DNA from: Nitrospira sp.
GTDB taxonomy: Bacteria; Nitrospirota; Thermodesulfovibrionia; Thermodesulfovibrionales; SM23-35
DNA length: 8,957 nt
Direction: 5' to 3'
NCBI GenBank assembly: GCA_016873575.1
Contig: VGWY01000105.1
Location: 1-8,957, forward strand
In this document: positions 1-7,213 of the stretch, piece by piece
Layout: the number at the start of each line of letters is the position of its first letter
Position numbering within the stretch: the first letter of the stretch is position 1
Notes under the pieces: model-generated
Databases searched by the model: none
Seen by the model: the letters and a program-made list of their open reading frames with translations, nothing else
What the model was told of the DNA's origin: nothing
Made by a program: the position numbers and the translations under genes

Positions 1-48
1 CGTATCAGGAATGTGATCATGATTTTTTTCATAGAGTGATTTTTTGGC

Positions 49-80
49 TTGACAAAAGGTTTTCTTCTTGATACTGTTAT
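49..80 (+). promoter_or_regulatory. Probable sigma-70 promoter of the HU gene
   Basis: A perfect TTGACA -35 box lies at 49-54. The -10 box is ambiguous: TACTGT at 72-77 has the ideal 17-nt spacing but matches consensus at only 3 of 6 positions, while GATACT (70-75) and TGTTAT (75-80) match better at 15 and 20 nt. The start site would fall near 85-90, leaving a leader of about 35-40 nt that carries the ribosome binding site. Confidence 0.55.
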
Positions 81-124
81 TCTGCAATCATTAAAAATCT
101 AAAACATGAAAGGGGGGAAGATTA

Positions 125-397
125 ATGACAAAAGCAGAACTTATCGACAAAATCGCATCAGGTGCAGGGTTGAGCAAAGCAGATGCTTCAAAGTCACTGG
201 ATTCTATCCTGAACTCAATCAAGGTTGCCCTGAAGAAAGGGCAGAAAGTTACTCTTGTTGGTTTTGGAACATTCTCAGTTGTTAAGAGGAAATCAAGGAA
301 AGGCCGCAATCCAAGGACAGGTGAGGTTATTACAATCTCTGCTGCCAAAATACCGAAATTCTCAGCCGGCAAGGCGCTCAAAGACGCTGTTAGATAA
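125..397 (+). CDS. hup: HU family DNA-binding protein
   Basis: A 90-residue nucleoid-associated protein of the HU/IHF family, the usual length. The N-terminal helices (MTKAELIDKIA, then SKADASKSLDSI) form the dimer core. Residues 40-52 (QKVTLVGFGTFSV) are the characteristic saddle strand. The DNA-binding arm contains GRNPRTGE at 60-67, with the intercalating proline at P63, and is followed by the usual C-terminal helix ending GKALKDAV. The family binds and bends DNA as a dimer with little sequence specificity. The arm and the lack of IHF-specific features favour HU. The ATG is fixed by a purine-rich ribosome binding site (GGGGGG, 112-117) seven bases upstream. The gene is monocistronic: it has its own promoter on the left and a strong intrinsic terminator about 20 bp after the stop. 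Confidence 0.97.
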   Translation: MTKAELIDKIASGAGLSKADASKSLDSILNSIKVALKKGQKVTLVGFGTFSVVKRKSRKGRNPRTGEVITISAAKIPKFSAGKALKDAVR

Positions 398-415
398 TCC
401 GACAATTTATGGACA

Positions 416-440
416 GGGGCAAACGTAGTTTGCCCCTTTT
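416..440 (+). terminator. Intrinsic terminator of the HU gene
   Basis: A perfect 9-bp stem, GGGGCAAAC (416-424) and GTTTGCCCC (428-436), closes a GTA loop. It is followed directly by TTTT and an AT-rich run (437-448). It sits 18 bp after the hup stop codon and is a textbook Rho-independent terminator. Confidence 0.93.
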
Positions 441-488
441 ATTTTATTCACTACTTTTTACTACCCCAGCATTGGTTATAAAAAAGTG

Positions 489-513
489 AAGCTCCCCGCA
501 GCAAGCTGCGAGG
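489..513. repeat. Short GC-rich hairpin repeat
   Basis: CCCCGCAGC (494-502) is followed after two bases by GCTGCGAGG (505-513), an inverted repeat with one mismatch (C496 against A511). GC-rich palindromes of this kind in AT-rich intergenic DNA are usually dispersed repeats. It is separated from the hup terminator and has no following T-run, so it is not a terminator. Confidence 0.5.
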
Positions 514-544
514 TATCCAAAACATGAATAATTCGTATTTCGTT

Positions 545-660
545 GTCATTCCGCACTTGTCGGAGCGACTCTCAGCGAAGTCGGAGCGACCCTGCGCGGA
601 GATCCGCTTCGGGACTCGCATCGAGATGCGGAATCCAGGGTTTCCCGTGAAAACGGGAAT
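545..660. repeat. REP-like composite palindromic repeat of the GTCATTCC family
   Basis: The unit begins with GTCATTCC (545-552) and CTTGTCGG (556-563), the same head and loop words as the element at 3863-3922. ATTCCGCA (548-555) is mirrored by TGCGGAAT (627-634), giving an outer stem. Inside are an 11-bp direct repeat GTCGGAGCGAC (559-569 and 580-590, 21-bp period), the small hairpin GCGGA/TCCGC (596-607) and CGCATC/GATGCG (617-630). A further hairpin, TTCCCG-TGAAAA-CGGGAA (642-659), closes it. It reads as an expanded, degenerate REP-like sequence. Confidence 0.6.
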
Positions 661-716
661 CTATTTCCTTTATTAATACAAACGCACTAAATTATAATAC
701 ATAAAATCTCTCCTCT

Positions 717-737
717 CCCCTCTTTGGAAAAGAGGGG
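717..737. repeat. Perfect 9-bp hairpin in a pyrimidine-then-purine tract
   Basis: CCCCTCTTT (717-725), loop GGA, AAAGAGGGG (729-737). It is embedded between a CT-rich run (709-720) and a GA-rich run (732-750), so the whole tract is quasi-symmetrical. No T-tract follows on either strand, which argues against a terminator. It is most likely another dispersed repeat. Confidence 0.5.
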
Positions 738-842
738 ATGAAAGGGAGGGAATTGTTTGGAAAACCCGAAAGCAGAGCTTCGAGGGATTCTTTTGATTAA
801 AAAGTATCTGCAAAGAGTTATAAAAAATGAAAGGAGGAATGT

Positions 843-1148
843 ATGCTCGCAGAATTCAGCATTGTACCGATAGGTGTTGGCAGCAGTATCGGTGACCAGC
901 TTGCTGAGGTTTTAAAGATCGTTGATGCAAGCGGACTCCCCTATAAGGTTAATCCCATGGGTACGGTTGTCGAAGGTGAATGGGATGAGATAATAAAGCT
1001 CATAAAAAGATGCCACAAGACTGTCATGAAATCCGGCGAGAGGGCACTGACAAGTATATCAATAGATGACAGGAAAGGTAAGCCGAACAGGATAGAGGAG
1101 AAGGTAAAATCAATAGAAAAAAGGATTGGCAAATCTCTCAAGAAATAA
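843..1148 (+). CDS. MTH1187/YkoF-like thiamine-binding protein
   Basis: A 101-residue protein of the MTH1187 family (formerly DUF77), the usual size. Family hallmarks are the opening strand MLAEFSIVPIG, a short helix with SSIGDQLAEVLKIVDASGL, the central signature YKVNPMGTVVEGEWDEI (34-50), and the C-terminal TSISIDDRKGK strand before a basic helix. It has a ferredoxin-like fold, and related proteins bind thiamine or hydroxymethylpyrimidine-type ligands and assemble as oligomers. There is no signal peptide, so it is cytoplasmic. The start is fixed by GGAGG at 833-837, five bases before the ATG. No thiamine transport or synthesis gene and no obvious TPP riboswitch is nearby, so the ligand rests on family membership only. 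It converges on the nucleotidyltransferase fusion with a 14-bp gap. Confidence 0.9.
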   Translation: MLAEFSIVPIGVGSSIGDQLAEVLKIVDASGLPYKVNPMGTVVEGEWDEIIKLIKRCHKTVMKSGERALTSISIDDRKGKPNRIEEKVKSIEKRIGKSLKK

Positions 1149-1166
1149 ACTTGAACACAGGTTTAT
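1145..1166. terminator. Candidate bidirectional hairpin between convergent genes
   Basis: ATAAACTTG (1145-1153) pairs with CAGGTTTAT (1158-1166) around an AACA loop, with one G-T wobble. The stop codon of the plus-strand gene (TAA, 1146-1148) and that of the minus-strand gene (1163-1165) lie in opposite arms. The T-run is weak on both strands, so its termination strength is doubtful. Confidence 0.35.
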
Positions 1167-3769
1167 CCCTGAGTAAACTGCCTGATAAATCTCTCTTCAT
1201 CTTCACGAGCTTTCAGGTGGCCTCTGAGTTTTTCTTCAAGCAGTTCCTTGAGCATTCTTGAGTAAACAGGTCCGGGGTGAATACCCATATTCTTGAGATC
1301 ATTTCCTTTCAGGATTGTCTTTACATTTCTTAAATCAGTGAGATATCGGGACATCGCTTTTTGTTTCTGCCGGTCTTTGCTTATGGCCATTGCAAACAGA
1401 ATCGTTTCGAGCTTGATTTTGTTCAGGAGGTTATAGATTCCCACAGTGTCATCGTGAGGAAGTTTCTTCAATATCTCTTTTGCCTGAGACATGCTATTCA
1501 TGATTATATCTCTGACCCTTGGGGGCGGTGATAACCTTTCAATGACAGCCTTTATATCTTCATCCGTCAAACCGGATAGTAGCGCCATGAGATATAGAAT
1601 CCCCTTGTCCGTCCTTTCTTCAAGGAAAAGGAGATTGAACCATGAGATGGTCTCCTGCATTGATTTGAATGTTGCTTCAAGTTCGTCATTCAAAATAATG
1701 TTTGGATGTATAACCTTCAAAAGGCCAAAATCAGAAAGCCTCTTCAGCGTCCTGAGTGGTTCAGTCTCATTGAATGATAGGCGGAGTTCTTCATACAACC
1801 TTGTGCCTGAAAGCCTGTCAAAGAGGTTCATTTTTATTGCTAACTTTATGAGGTTGTCTGTATGTTTGCTGATCTTGAATCCAAACCGTTCAGAGAATCT
1901 GATTGCCCTGAATGCCCTTGTTGGGTCTTCGATAAAACTCAGGTTATGGAGTAACCTGATGGTCTTCTCTCTCAGGTCTCTCTGACCACCAAAGAAATCT
2001 ATGAGAAGCCCGAAATCCTTTGGATTCAACTTGATTGCAAGGGTATTGATGGTAAAGTCCCTCCTGTAAAGGTCTTTCTTGATTGATGATGTCTCGACCT
2101 TGGGAAGTGCTGCAGGTGACTCATAGTATTCTGTTCTGGCTGTTGCCACATCGAGTTTGAATGTATCGGTAATTACCTGGGCAGTACCAAACGTCTGATG
2201 TGTTCTCACCTTTGCATTCAGTCTTTCACCAAATGCCTTTGCAAAAGAAATTCCATCCCCCTCGATAACGATATCAATGTCAAGATTTGCTTCACCACGT
2301 AGCAGGTCCCTTACTGAACCACCAACAAGATATGCAATAAAGCCTGATTCCTCTGCTACCTCTCCAGAAAGCTTGAGGATTTTGTAGATCTCAGAAGGAA
2401 ACCTCTCCTTGAGCCAGGAAGAGAGATTTCTGCTGATAGAGGGTTTTTCCTTTGTAACCGTCTCTTCGATCCTTCTCCTCCTCAGAAACTCTTCATACAG
2501 TGTACGGAGGAGGTCTGTTCTCGTTATTGCACCAATGATCCTGTCATCGTCCAAAACAGGCATAAACCGCTGGTTCTGCTCAATCATAAGTCTTTCTATA
2601 TCTCTGATAGGTGTGTGAGGGCCAACTGTTATTGCATCTGTCGTTGAGAATTCCATTGATTTGCTCTTTCCAAAACCGTGGAAGAGGGCCTTCTCCACAA
2701 TCTCACGAGATATGATCCCGGCATATTTTTCTTCCCTCAATACTGGCAGGACATTCACCCCGTAACGGGTCATCATTGCCTCTGCCTCTTTGATGGAAGA
2801 ATCCCCATGGATGCTAATCACAGGGCTTGTCATGATATCAGATGCAACCTTTCCAGGCTTCACATATTTGTGCAATAACTCTGTTAATCTCTCCTCAACA
2901 ACTTCGAGCGATGCCTCTTTTATCGTTGCCGAGGCTGCTGTTGGATGTCCTCCGCCACCGAATTCCCTCATCACCATTGATACATCCATTTCCGGAACCT
3001 TGCTCCGGGCCACCATCAGTATCTTTCCTTCCATGCTGAGCAGGACAATCACCGTATCAATTTCTTCCATATCCATCATCCTGTGGGCAAGGTGTGCTGC
3101 ATCCCCGAAATAACCCTCTCGGGATGCCTTTGCAATTCTTATCCTGATGCCCCCTATGAGCATCTCTTTTGATGACTGGACAAGTTCGTTCAGGAGGTCA
3201 AGCTCTTCCATGCTCATTTCCATTTTTAAAAAGCTTGATACAATGTTCAGATTTGCCCCCCTTTTTAAGAGATATGAAACGGCAATAAGGTCCCGTTCAG
3301 TCGTTGAAGGAAAAAGAAGACTCCCTGTCTCTTCATATATTCCCAAGGCTAATATCGTTGCCTCAATGGGGGTAGGAGGCAATCTTCTCTGTTTCAATAT
3401 CTCTGTAAAGATTGTTGCGGTTGCCCCTACATTCTCAATACTTTCCTCATCTCCCCTGATATCACCTTCATGGAATGGATGGTGATCATAGATGTGTATC
3501 TTAATGCCTTTGTTGGAAAGTAATTCCGCAAGTGGACCAATCCTGCCCGGTATCTTTGTGTCAACGATAATCAGCCTTGTAGCCTTCGAAAGGTCGATGT
3601 CCTTTATGCGCTTTATTTCAACAGGCTGGAAAGCCTCGATGAAATCCCTCAGTTTTTTCTCCTGAGAACCCGGGAACACGATTACCGCATCAGGGTACAG
3701 CTTCTTTGCCGCAATCATTGATGCAAGAGAATCAAAATCTGCATTGATATGAGAGGTTATGATATCCAC
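1163..3769 (-). CDS. DHH-CBS-CBS-tRNA nucleotidyltransferase (CCA/A-adding) fusion protein
   Basis: An 868-residue multidomain protein. Residues 1-300 are a DHH/DHHA1 phosphoesterase: HINADFDS (7-14), VDT (69-71), DHH (95-97) and GGGGH (271-275) are all present. Two CBS domains follow (about 305-365 and 375-430). Residues 460-868 are a class II tRNA nucleotidyltransferase/poly(A) polymerase: GGSVRD (483-488), catalytic D497 and D499 in DIDIV, RRDFTINTLA (569-578), the nucleotide-selecting EDxxR (E614, D615, R618) and a helical C-terminal RNA-binding part. The head adds nucleotides to tRNA 3' ends. In Aquifex aeolicus a long protein of this layout is, as I recall, the A-adding partner of a separate CC-adding enzyme, so the specificity here is open. 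CBS pairs usually bind adenine nucleotides. The start is GTG: the DHH motif begins at residue 7, so no later start works, and no Shine-Dalgarno is present. Confidence 0.94.
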   Translation of the reverse strand: MDIITSHINADFDSLASMIAAKKLYPDAVIVFPGSQEKKLRDFIEAFQPVEIKRIKDIDLSKATRLIIVDTKIPGRIGPLAELLSNKGIKIHIYDHHPFHEGDIRGDEESIENVGATATIFTEILKQRRLPPTPIEATILALGIYEETGSLLFPSTTERDLIAVSYLLKRGANLNIVSSFLKMEMSMEELDLLNELVQSSKEMLIGGIRIRIAKASREGYFGDAAHLAHRMMDMEEIDTVIVLLSMEGKILMVARSKVPEMDVSMVMREFGGGGHPTAASATIKEASLEVVEERLTELLHKYVKPGKVASDIMTSPVISIHGDSSIKEAEAMMTRYGVNVLPVLREEKYAGIISREIVEKALFHGFGKSKSMEFSTTDAITVGPHTPIRDIERLMIEQNQRFMPVLDDDRIIGAITRTDLLRTLYEEFLRRRRIEETVTKEKPSISRNLSSWLKERFPSEIYKILKLSGEVAEESGFIAYLVGGSVRDLLRGEANLDIDIVIEGDGISFAKAFGERLNAKVRTHQTFGTAQVITDTFKLDVATARTEYYESPAALPKVETSSIKKDLYRRDFTINTLAIKLNPKDFGLLIDFFGGQRDLREKTIRLLHNLSFIEDPTRAFRAIRFSERFGFKISKHTDNLIKLAIKMNLFDRLSGTRLYEELRLSFNETEPLRTLKRLSDFGLLKVIHPNIILNDELEATFKSMQETISWFNLLFLEERTDKGILYLMALLSGLTDEDIKAVIERLSPPPRVRDIIMNSMSQAKEILKKLPHDDTVGIYNLLNKIKLETILFAMAISKDRQKQKAMSRYLTDLRNVKTILKGNDLKNMGIHPGPVYSRMLKELLEEKLRGHLKAREDEERFIRQFTQG

Positions 3770-3774
3770 GATTT

Positions 3775-3783
3775 ATTGTAGCA
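3775..3783 (-). promoter_or_regulatory. Extended -10 element abutting the nucleotidyltransferase fusion start
   Basis: On the minus strand, TGC-TACAAT ends five bases before the GTG start, so transcription would begin at or within one base of the start codon. TACAAT matches the -10 consensus at 5 of 6 positions and TGn is the extended -10 motif. No good -35 is seen at 16-18 nt. No ribosome binding site is present. Confidence 0.45.
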
Positions 3784-3790
3784 GTTATTA

Positions 3791-3996
3791 CTTATAAGTT
3801 GTTAGTTGTCAGACTGAAAACTGGAAACTATATATAGCGTCAAAAATCATTGCGTATTAACAGTCATTCCCGCTTGTCGGGAATCTTTCTTCAAGGAAGG
3901 ATGCCGGACAAGCCGGCATGACAAAGTGTGCAAAATTCAAGAAATATGCGCAAATATATATGATGCTGTGTATAAAAACTGACAACTATTTATAAG
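3791..3996. mobile_element. Small MITE-like element with imperfect terminal inverted repeats
   Basis: The reverse complement of the left end (3791-3812) begins CTGACAACTA and ends TTATAAG. The right end (3979-3996) is CTGACAACTATTTATAAG, identical apart from a four-base gap and one base. Between them are AT-rich sequence and a GC-rich pair of hairpins. There is no ORF and no clear target duplication. The right repeat runs into the 3' end of the diguanylate cyclase gene and contains its stop codon (3990-3992). Without this segment the two flanking minus-strand genes would be about 20 bp apart. Confidence 0.5.
3863..3922. repeat. Inverted pair of REP-like hairpins (REPIN/BIME-like)
   Basis: The first hairpin is ATTCCCG (3866-3872), loop CTTGT, CGGGAAT (3878-3884). 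The second is ATGCCGG (3901-3907), loop ACAAG, CCGGCAT (3913-3919). Read on the other strand, the second has the same CTTGT loop and the same GTCAT head (ATGAC at 3918-3922 against GTCAT at 3863-3867). It is therefore two related hairpins in inverted orientation, the layout of bacterial REPIN/BIME elements. The same family occurs at 545. Confidence 0.75.
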
Positions 3997-5414
3997 GCTG
4001 GATATATAACAACCTGATCGCGTCCCTTATTCTTTGCTGTAAACAGTGCATTATCAGCAAGGGTAATCAGGTCATCAGGTGTTTTAATTTTTTCATCAGG
4101 ACTACTGGCTATTCCTATACTTACCGTTATTTCACTCTCCCCCTTGAGTGCCTTAAAATGATTTTCCTTCACTGCCTTTCTAATTCGCTCTGCCTCATGC
4201 AGAGCACCTGCAGAAGATGTCTGCGGGAGGAGCATGATAAATTCTTCACCACCATATCTGGCAAAGATATCAGACTTCCTCGTATAACCTTTCACAAGTT
4301 GAGCAAATTCTCTGAGGACGATATCCCCAATCCTATGGCCATATGTATCATTGATCTTCTTGAAGTAATCTATGTCGACCATTATGCAACTTAATGGAGT
4401 GTTATATCTCCCTGCCCTGCTGAATTCTTCCTCAAGTCTGTTGTAAAAATATCTGATGTTATAGATTCCTGTAAGGAAATCGGTCACAGCCAGCTTCTCG
4501 AATACGGTCTTTTCTTTTTCTATTTTATTGTACAAGAATGCATTATAGAGGACATTTGCTGACGCATTAGCAATAGCAGTACACAGTCTGATCTCCCTTT
4601 TTGTAAAAGGATTCTCTGATCTTGACGCCCTCAGTAATAATGTGCCAATGATTTCATCCCGAAAAAAAACAGGTATTACTAAAAGAGAGCGAATACCTAT
4701 TGACTCTATTACGTCCCGCACCTCTTTCATGATAGGGTTTCTTGAGGCATTTTTTACCACGACAGGTTTTTTCAATAATAAGACCTTCTTAATCTCAGGG
4801 TATTTCTGGAGATCAATTTTGAGATTTGTGACCTCAGGGCTTTCAGATGTAGAGATAACGGAGGCATACCTTTGGTCCTCAACATCGATACTGATCATGG
4901 AACATCTTGTTACCTTTATCATCTCTGAAATCTTTTTGACCATAAGATAGAGGACCTGCTGCGGGTTTATAGTTGATGAAATGAGGGACAGAAGGTCAAC
5001 AATTCCTTCAAGGTCTTTCTTTTCTTTATAGAGGTTTTCGATCCAACTTTTCTCCTCTGTGACTAACTTGAGTTTGTGCTCGAGTTCTTCCTTATGGAAA
5101 GGACTGAGTAGATAATACTCAATGTCAGATTTGACCACAGAGCGAATGCCATCGGTAACATTCGTAGATACCGTTGCTATGACAGGACAATCAACCTCTG
5201 TAGGACTCATATGTTGAAGGCCATCAGGACTGCTAACAATAAGTGCCCCAGGTCGCATTTTTGCCAGTTGCTTCCTTAAATTATCCTTATCTCTTTTTAG
5301 GAACATTGCTGAATAAACATCGTTTGTCCTAAAGAAGGATTTCAGAAATTTCAGGACATTTTTATCCTTCTCATAAATCAGTATCTGTTTTTTTACCTTC
5401 TTCTTTTGAGTCAT
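3990..5414 (-). CDS. Diguanylate cyclase: pseudo-receiver, GAF and GGDEF domains
   Basis: A 474-residue soluble signalling protein with no membrane segments. Residues 10-118 have the pattern of a response-regulator receiver (ILIYEKDKN, LIVSS, SPF) but appear to lack the phosphoacceptor aspartate (S61 at the expected site) and the conserved lysine (S104 before PF), so it is probably not phosphorylated. A short helical linker leads to a GAF domain (about 140-292) likely to sense a small ligand. The GGDEF domain (about 308-474) has the DFLTGIYN opening, metal-site D347 in MVDIDYFKKIND, the active site GGEEF (388-392), and an intact inhibitory I-site, RKSD (379-382), five residues before it. It should make cyclic di-GMP from two GTP and be feedback-inhibited. 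The single plausible ATG is at 5414. The stop codon lies inside a repeat element. No cyclic-di-GMP effector is adjacent. Confidence 0.94.
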   Translation of the reverse strand: MTQKKKVKKQILIYEKDKNVLKFLKSFFRTNDVYSAMFLKRDKDNLRKQLAKMRPGALIVSSPDGLQHMSPTEVDCPVIATVSTNVTDGIRSVVKSDIEYYLLSPFHKEELEHKLKLVTEEKSWIENLYKEKKDLEGIVDLLSLISSTINPQQVLYLMVKKISEMIKVTRCSMISIDVEDQRYASVISTSESPEVTNLKIDLQKYPEIKKVLLLKKPVVVKNASRNPIMKEVRDVIESIGIRSLLVIPVFFRDEIIGTLLLRASRSENPFTKREIRLCTAIANASANVLYNAFLYNKIEKEKTVFEKLAVTDFLTGIYNIRYFYNRLEEEFSRAGRYNTPLSCIMVDIDYFKKINDTYGHRIGDIVLREFAQLVKGYTRKSDIFARYGGEEFIMLLPQTSSAGALHEAERIRKAVKENHFKALKGESEITVSIGIASSPDEKIKTPDDLITLADNALFTAKNKGRDQVVIYPAL

Positions 5415-5425
5415 ATATTTATCTC

Positions 5426-5454
5426 ATTATTGCACATTTTTTAAAAGATGTCTA
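5426..5454 (-). promoter_or_regulatory. Promoter of the diguanylate cyclase gene
   Basis: On the minus strand, TAGACA (plus positions 5449-5454, 5 of 6 to TTGACA) is followed after exactly 17 nt by AATAAT (5426-5431, 5 of 6 to TATAAT), preceded by TGC, an extended -10. The expected start is near 5419, leaving a leader of only about five bases. This is the best-formed promoter on the minus strand of the window. Confidence 0.65.
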
Positions 5455-5488
5455 AAGAAAATGCAGATCTTGAGTTAATAGTATGTGT

Positions 5489-7207
5489 TTATTGTTTCCT
5501 CTTGATAGCTTTCTTGATTACCCTGTAGCTCATTGTATTCAGAATGTCCTTCTTCTCAAGCCAGCCCCTCCGTGCAATCGAGACACCATATGCCATATAG
5601 TCGAACTGATTGGTTATATGGGTATCAGTGCTTATTACGATCTGCACTCCCATCTCTTTTGCCATCTTTACGTGTATATCATTCAGATCCAGTCTGAGAG
5701 GATATGCGTTAATCTCAATCACTGTCCCTGTCTCTTGAGCTACTTTCAGAATCTGGTTCATATCAACATCATAGGGATCCCTCTCACCAATCAATCTGCC
5801 CGTTGGATGGGCAATAATGTTTATAAAAGGATTTCTCATAGCGGATACCAGTCTCTTTGTTATCTGCTCTTTACTCTGTCTGAAACCTGAATGTATAGAG
5901 GCAACAACAATATCCATCTCTTTGAGGACATCATCAGGGAGATCCATAGTCCCGTCACTTCTTATGTCCATCTCTATGCCTGCTAACAGCCTGAATCCCC
6001 GCAATCTTTTATTGATCGTCTCTATCTCCTTCTTCTCTTCCATCAGTCTTTCTGCATTTAGACCCCTCGCTATACCAAGTCCCTTTGAGTGGTCTGTTAT
6101 TGCTATATATTTATACCCCCGCTCCCTCGCCGCATCTATGAGCTCCTCAAAATCATGGCTCCCATCGCTCCATTTACTGTGGACATGGAGATCACCTTTG
6201 ATATCACTGAGTTCAACGAGCTTCGGAAGCCTTCCTGTAAATGCCGCTTCAATCTCACCTGTATCTTCCCTCATTTCCGGTGGGATATAGGGAAGTCCTA
6301 AAATCCTGTATATGTCTTCCTCTTCCTTTCCCCCAAGTTTCCTGTCATCCTTTTCCCTGAATATTCCATATTCATTTATCTTGAGCCCTGCTTTTACTGC
6401 CATTTCTCTCAATCGTATGTTATGCGCCTTGCTTCCTGTAAAATATGCAAGTGCAGCGCCAAAGCTGTCCTCTTCAACAACACGAAGGTCAACCTGCAAT
6501 CCTTCTTTAATAATGATGCTCGATTTTGTCGGTCCATGCATCAGGACATCCTTAACATGGGGGAGATGGATAAAGGTATTCATTACCTCTTTAGGATTTT
6601 CTGATGTTGCAAGGATATCTATGTCCTTAATCGTATCCTTCCACCTTCTGATACTTCCTGCAATACTCAGTTTGTTCACAGGAGCCTTCTTCTTCAGGTG
6701 TTCAAGGATATCATTGGCAAGAGGCAGTACCTTCCCCAATGGCTGCCTTTCCATCCCCCGCTTGAGCATCTCTATCCCTTTGAGTATATTTTCCTCTGTC
6801 TTTTCCTTTATCCCGGGCAGACCACTGAGCTTATGTTCCCGTGCAAGACGCTCAAGGTCTTGTAAATCTTTTATCTTTAATCTCTCGTAGAAAAGTTTTG
6901 CAGTCTTTGGGCCAAGGCTTGGTACTGAAAGAAGCATACTAAGGCCTTCAGGAACTTCTTTTTTGAGGTCTTCATAAAACTGAAGCCTTTCTGTCTTTAC
7001 ATATTCCTCTATCTTGCCTGCAAGGTCCTGTCCGATTCCAGGGATTTTCATGAGTTCATCTTTCGGCGTTTCTGCAATATCCCTTGTCAGTCCTTCTATA
7101 TTCAGTGCTGCACGCCTGTATGCCCTAATCCTGAAAGGGTTTTCACCCTTTATCTCAAGCAGGTCAGCAATATCATTAAAAATCCTTGCAATCTCCTGAT
7201 TCTTCAT
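5489..7207 (-). CDS. polX: DNA polymerase/3'-5' exonuclease PolX
   Basis: A 572-residue family X DNA polymerase of the bacterial type, full length. The N-terminal 8-kDa-like and helix-hairpin-helix part has IPGIGQDLAGKI (55-66), VPSLGPKTAKLF (95-106) and LPGIKEKTEENI (130-141). The nucleotidyltransferase core has AGSIRRWKDTIKDIDIL (183-199) with catalytic D195 and D197 and a third aspartate, D240. The C-terminal PHP domain keeps the full metal-ligand set: H341 and H343, D348, H373, E412, H439, H467, and D528 with H530. The family fills short gaps in base-excision repair and has Mn-dependent 3'-5' exonuclease activity from the PHP domain. The start MKNQEIARIFNDIADLLEIKG is standard for the family. 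There is no Shine-Dalgarno, and a -10 hexamer ends six bases before the ATG. The diguanylate cyclase follows after 74 bp, with its own promoter. Confidence 0.97.
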   Translation of the reverse strand: MKNQEIARIFNDIADLLEIKGENPFRIRAYRRAALNIEGLTRDIAETPKDELMKIPGIGQDLAGKIEEYVKTERLQFYEDLKKEVPEGLSMLLSVPSLGPKTAKLFYERLKIKDLQDLERLAREHKLSGLPGIKEKTEENILKGIEMLKRGMERQPLGKVLPLANDILEHLKKKAPVNKLSIAGSIRRWKDTIKDIDILATSENPKEVMNTFIHLPHVKDVLMHGPTKSSIIIKEGLQVDLRVVEEDSFGAALAYFTGSKAHNIRLREMAVKAGLKINEYGIFREKDDRKLGGKEEEDIYRILGLPYIPPEMREDTGEIEAAFTGRLPKLVELSDIKGDLHVHSKWSDGSHDFEELIDAARERGYKYIAITDHSKGLGIARGLNAERLMEEKKEIETINKRLRGFRLLAGIEMDIRSDGTMDLPDDVLKEMDIVVASIHSGFRQSKEQITKRLVSAMRNPFINIIAHPTGRLIGERDPYDVDMNQILKVAQETGTVIEINAYPLRLDLNDIHVKMAKEMGVQIVISTDTHITNQFDYMAYGVSIARRGWLEKKDILNTMSYRVIKKAIKRKQ

Positions 7208-7213
7208 GAGAAA

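Larger units (their letters stand above)
441..842. other. Gene-free region packed with dispersed repeats
   Basis: No convincing coding sequence was found. The stretch holds three distinct hairpin repeat units, listed separately (489-513, 545-660, 717-737), and then an AT-rich leader before the thiamine-binding protein gene. The promoter of that gene is unclear. TTATAA (818-823) with TTGATT (793-798) is the best pair, but the spacing of 19 nt is long. Confidence 0.6.

Noticed and set aside
91..405. A 104-codon minus-strand open frame across the HU gene.
   Set aside because: Exact antisense shadow of hup, which has a clear family signature, promoter and terminator.
545..745. Possible CRISPR array or riboswitch in the hup to thiamine-binding protein gap.
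   Set aside because: The repeats are unlike one another and palindromic, with no regular repeat-spacer pattern. I did not find the conserved TPP riboswitch core, despite the thiamine-related gene downstream.
1491..3485. Several plus-strand open frames of 65-164 codons opposite the nucleotidyltransferase fusion.
   Set aside because: They lie antisense to a gene with intact domain motifs over its whole length, are low-complexity serine- and leucine-rich, and lack ribosome binding sites.
5817..6890. Plus-strand open frames of up to 192 codons opposite polX.
   Set aside because: Antisense shadows of a full-length, well-conserved gene.
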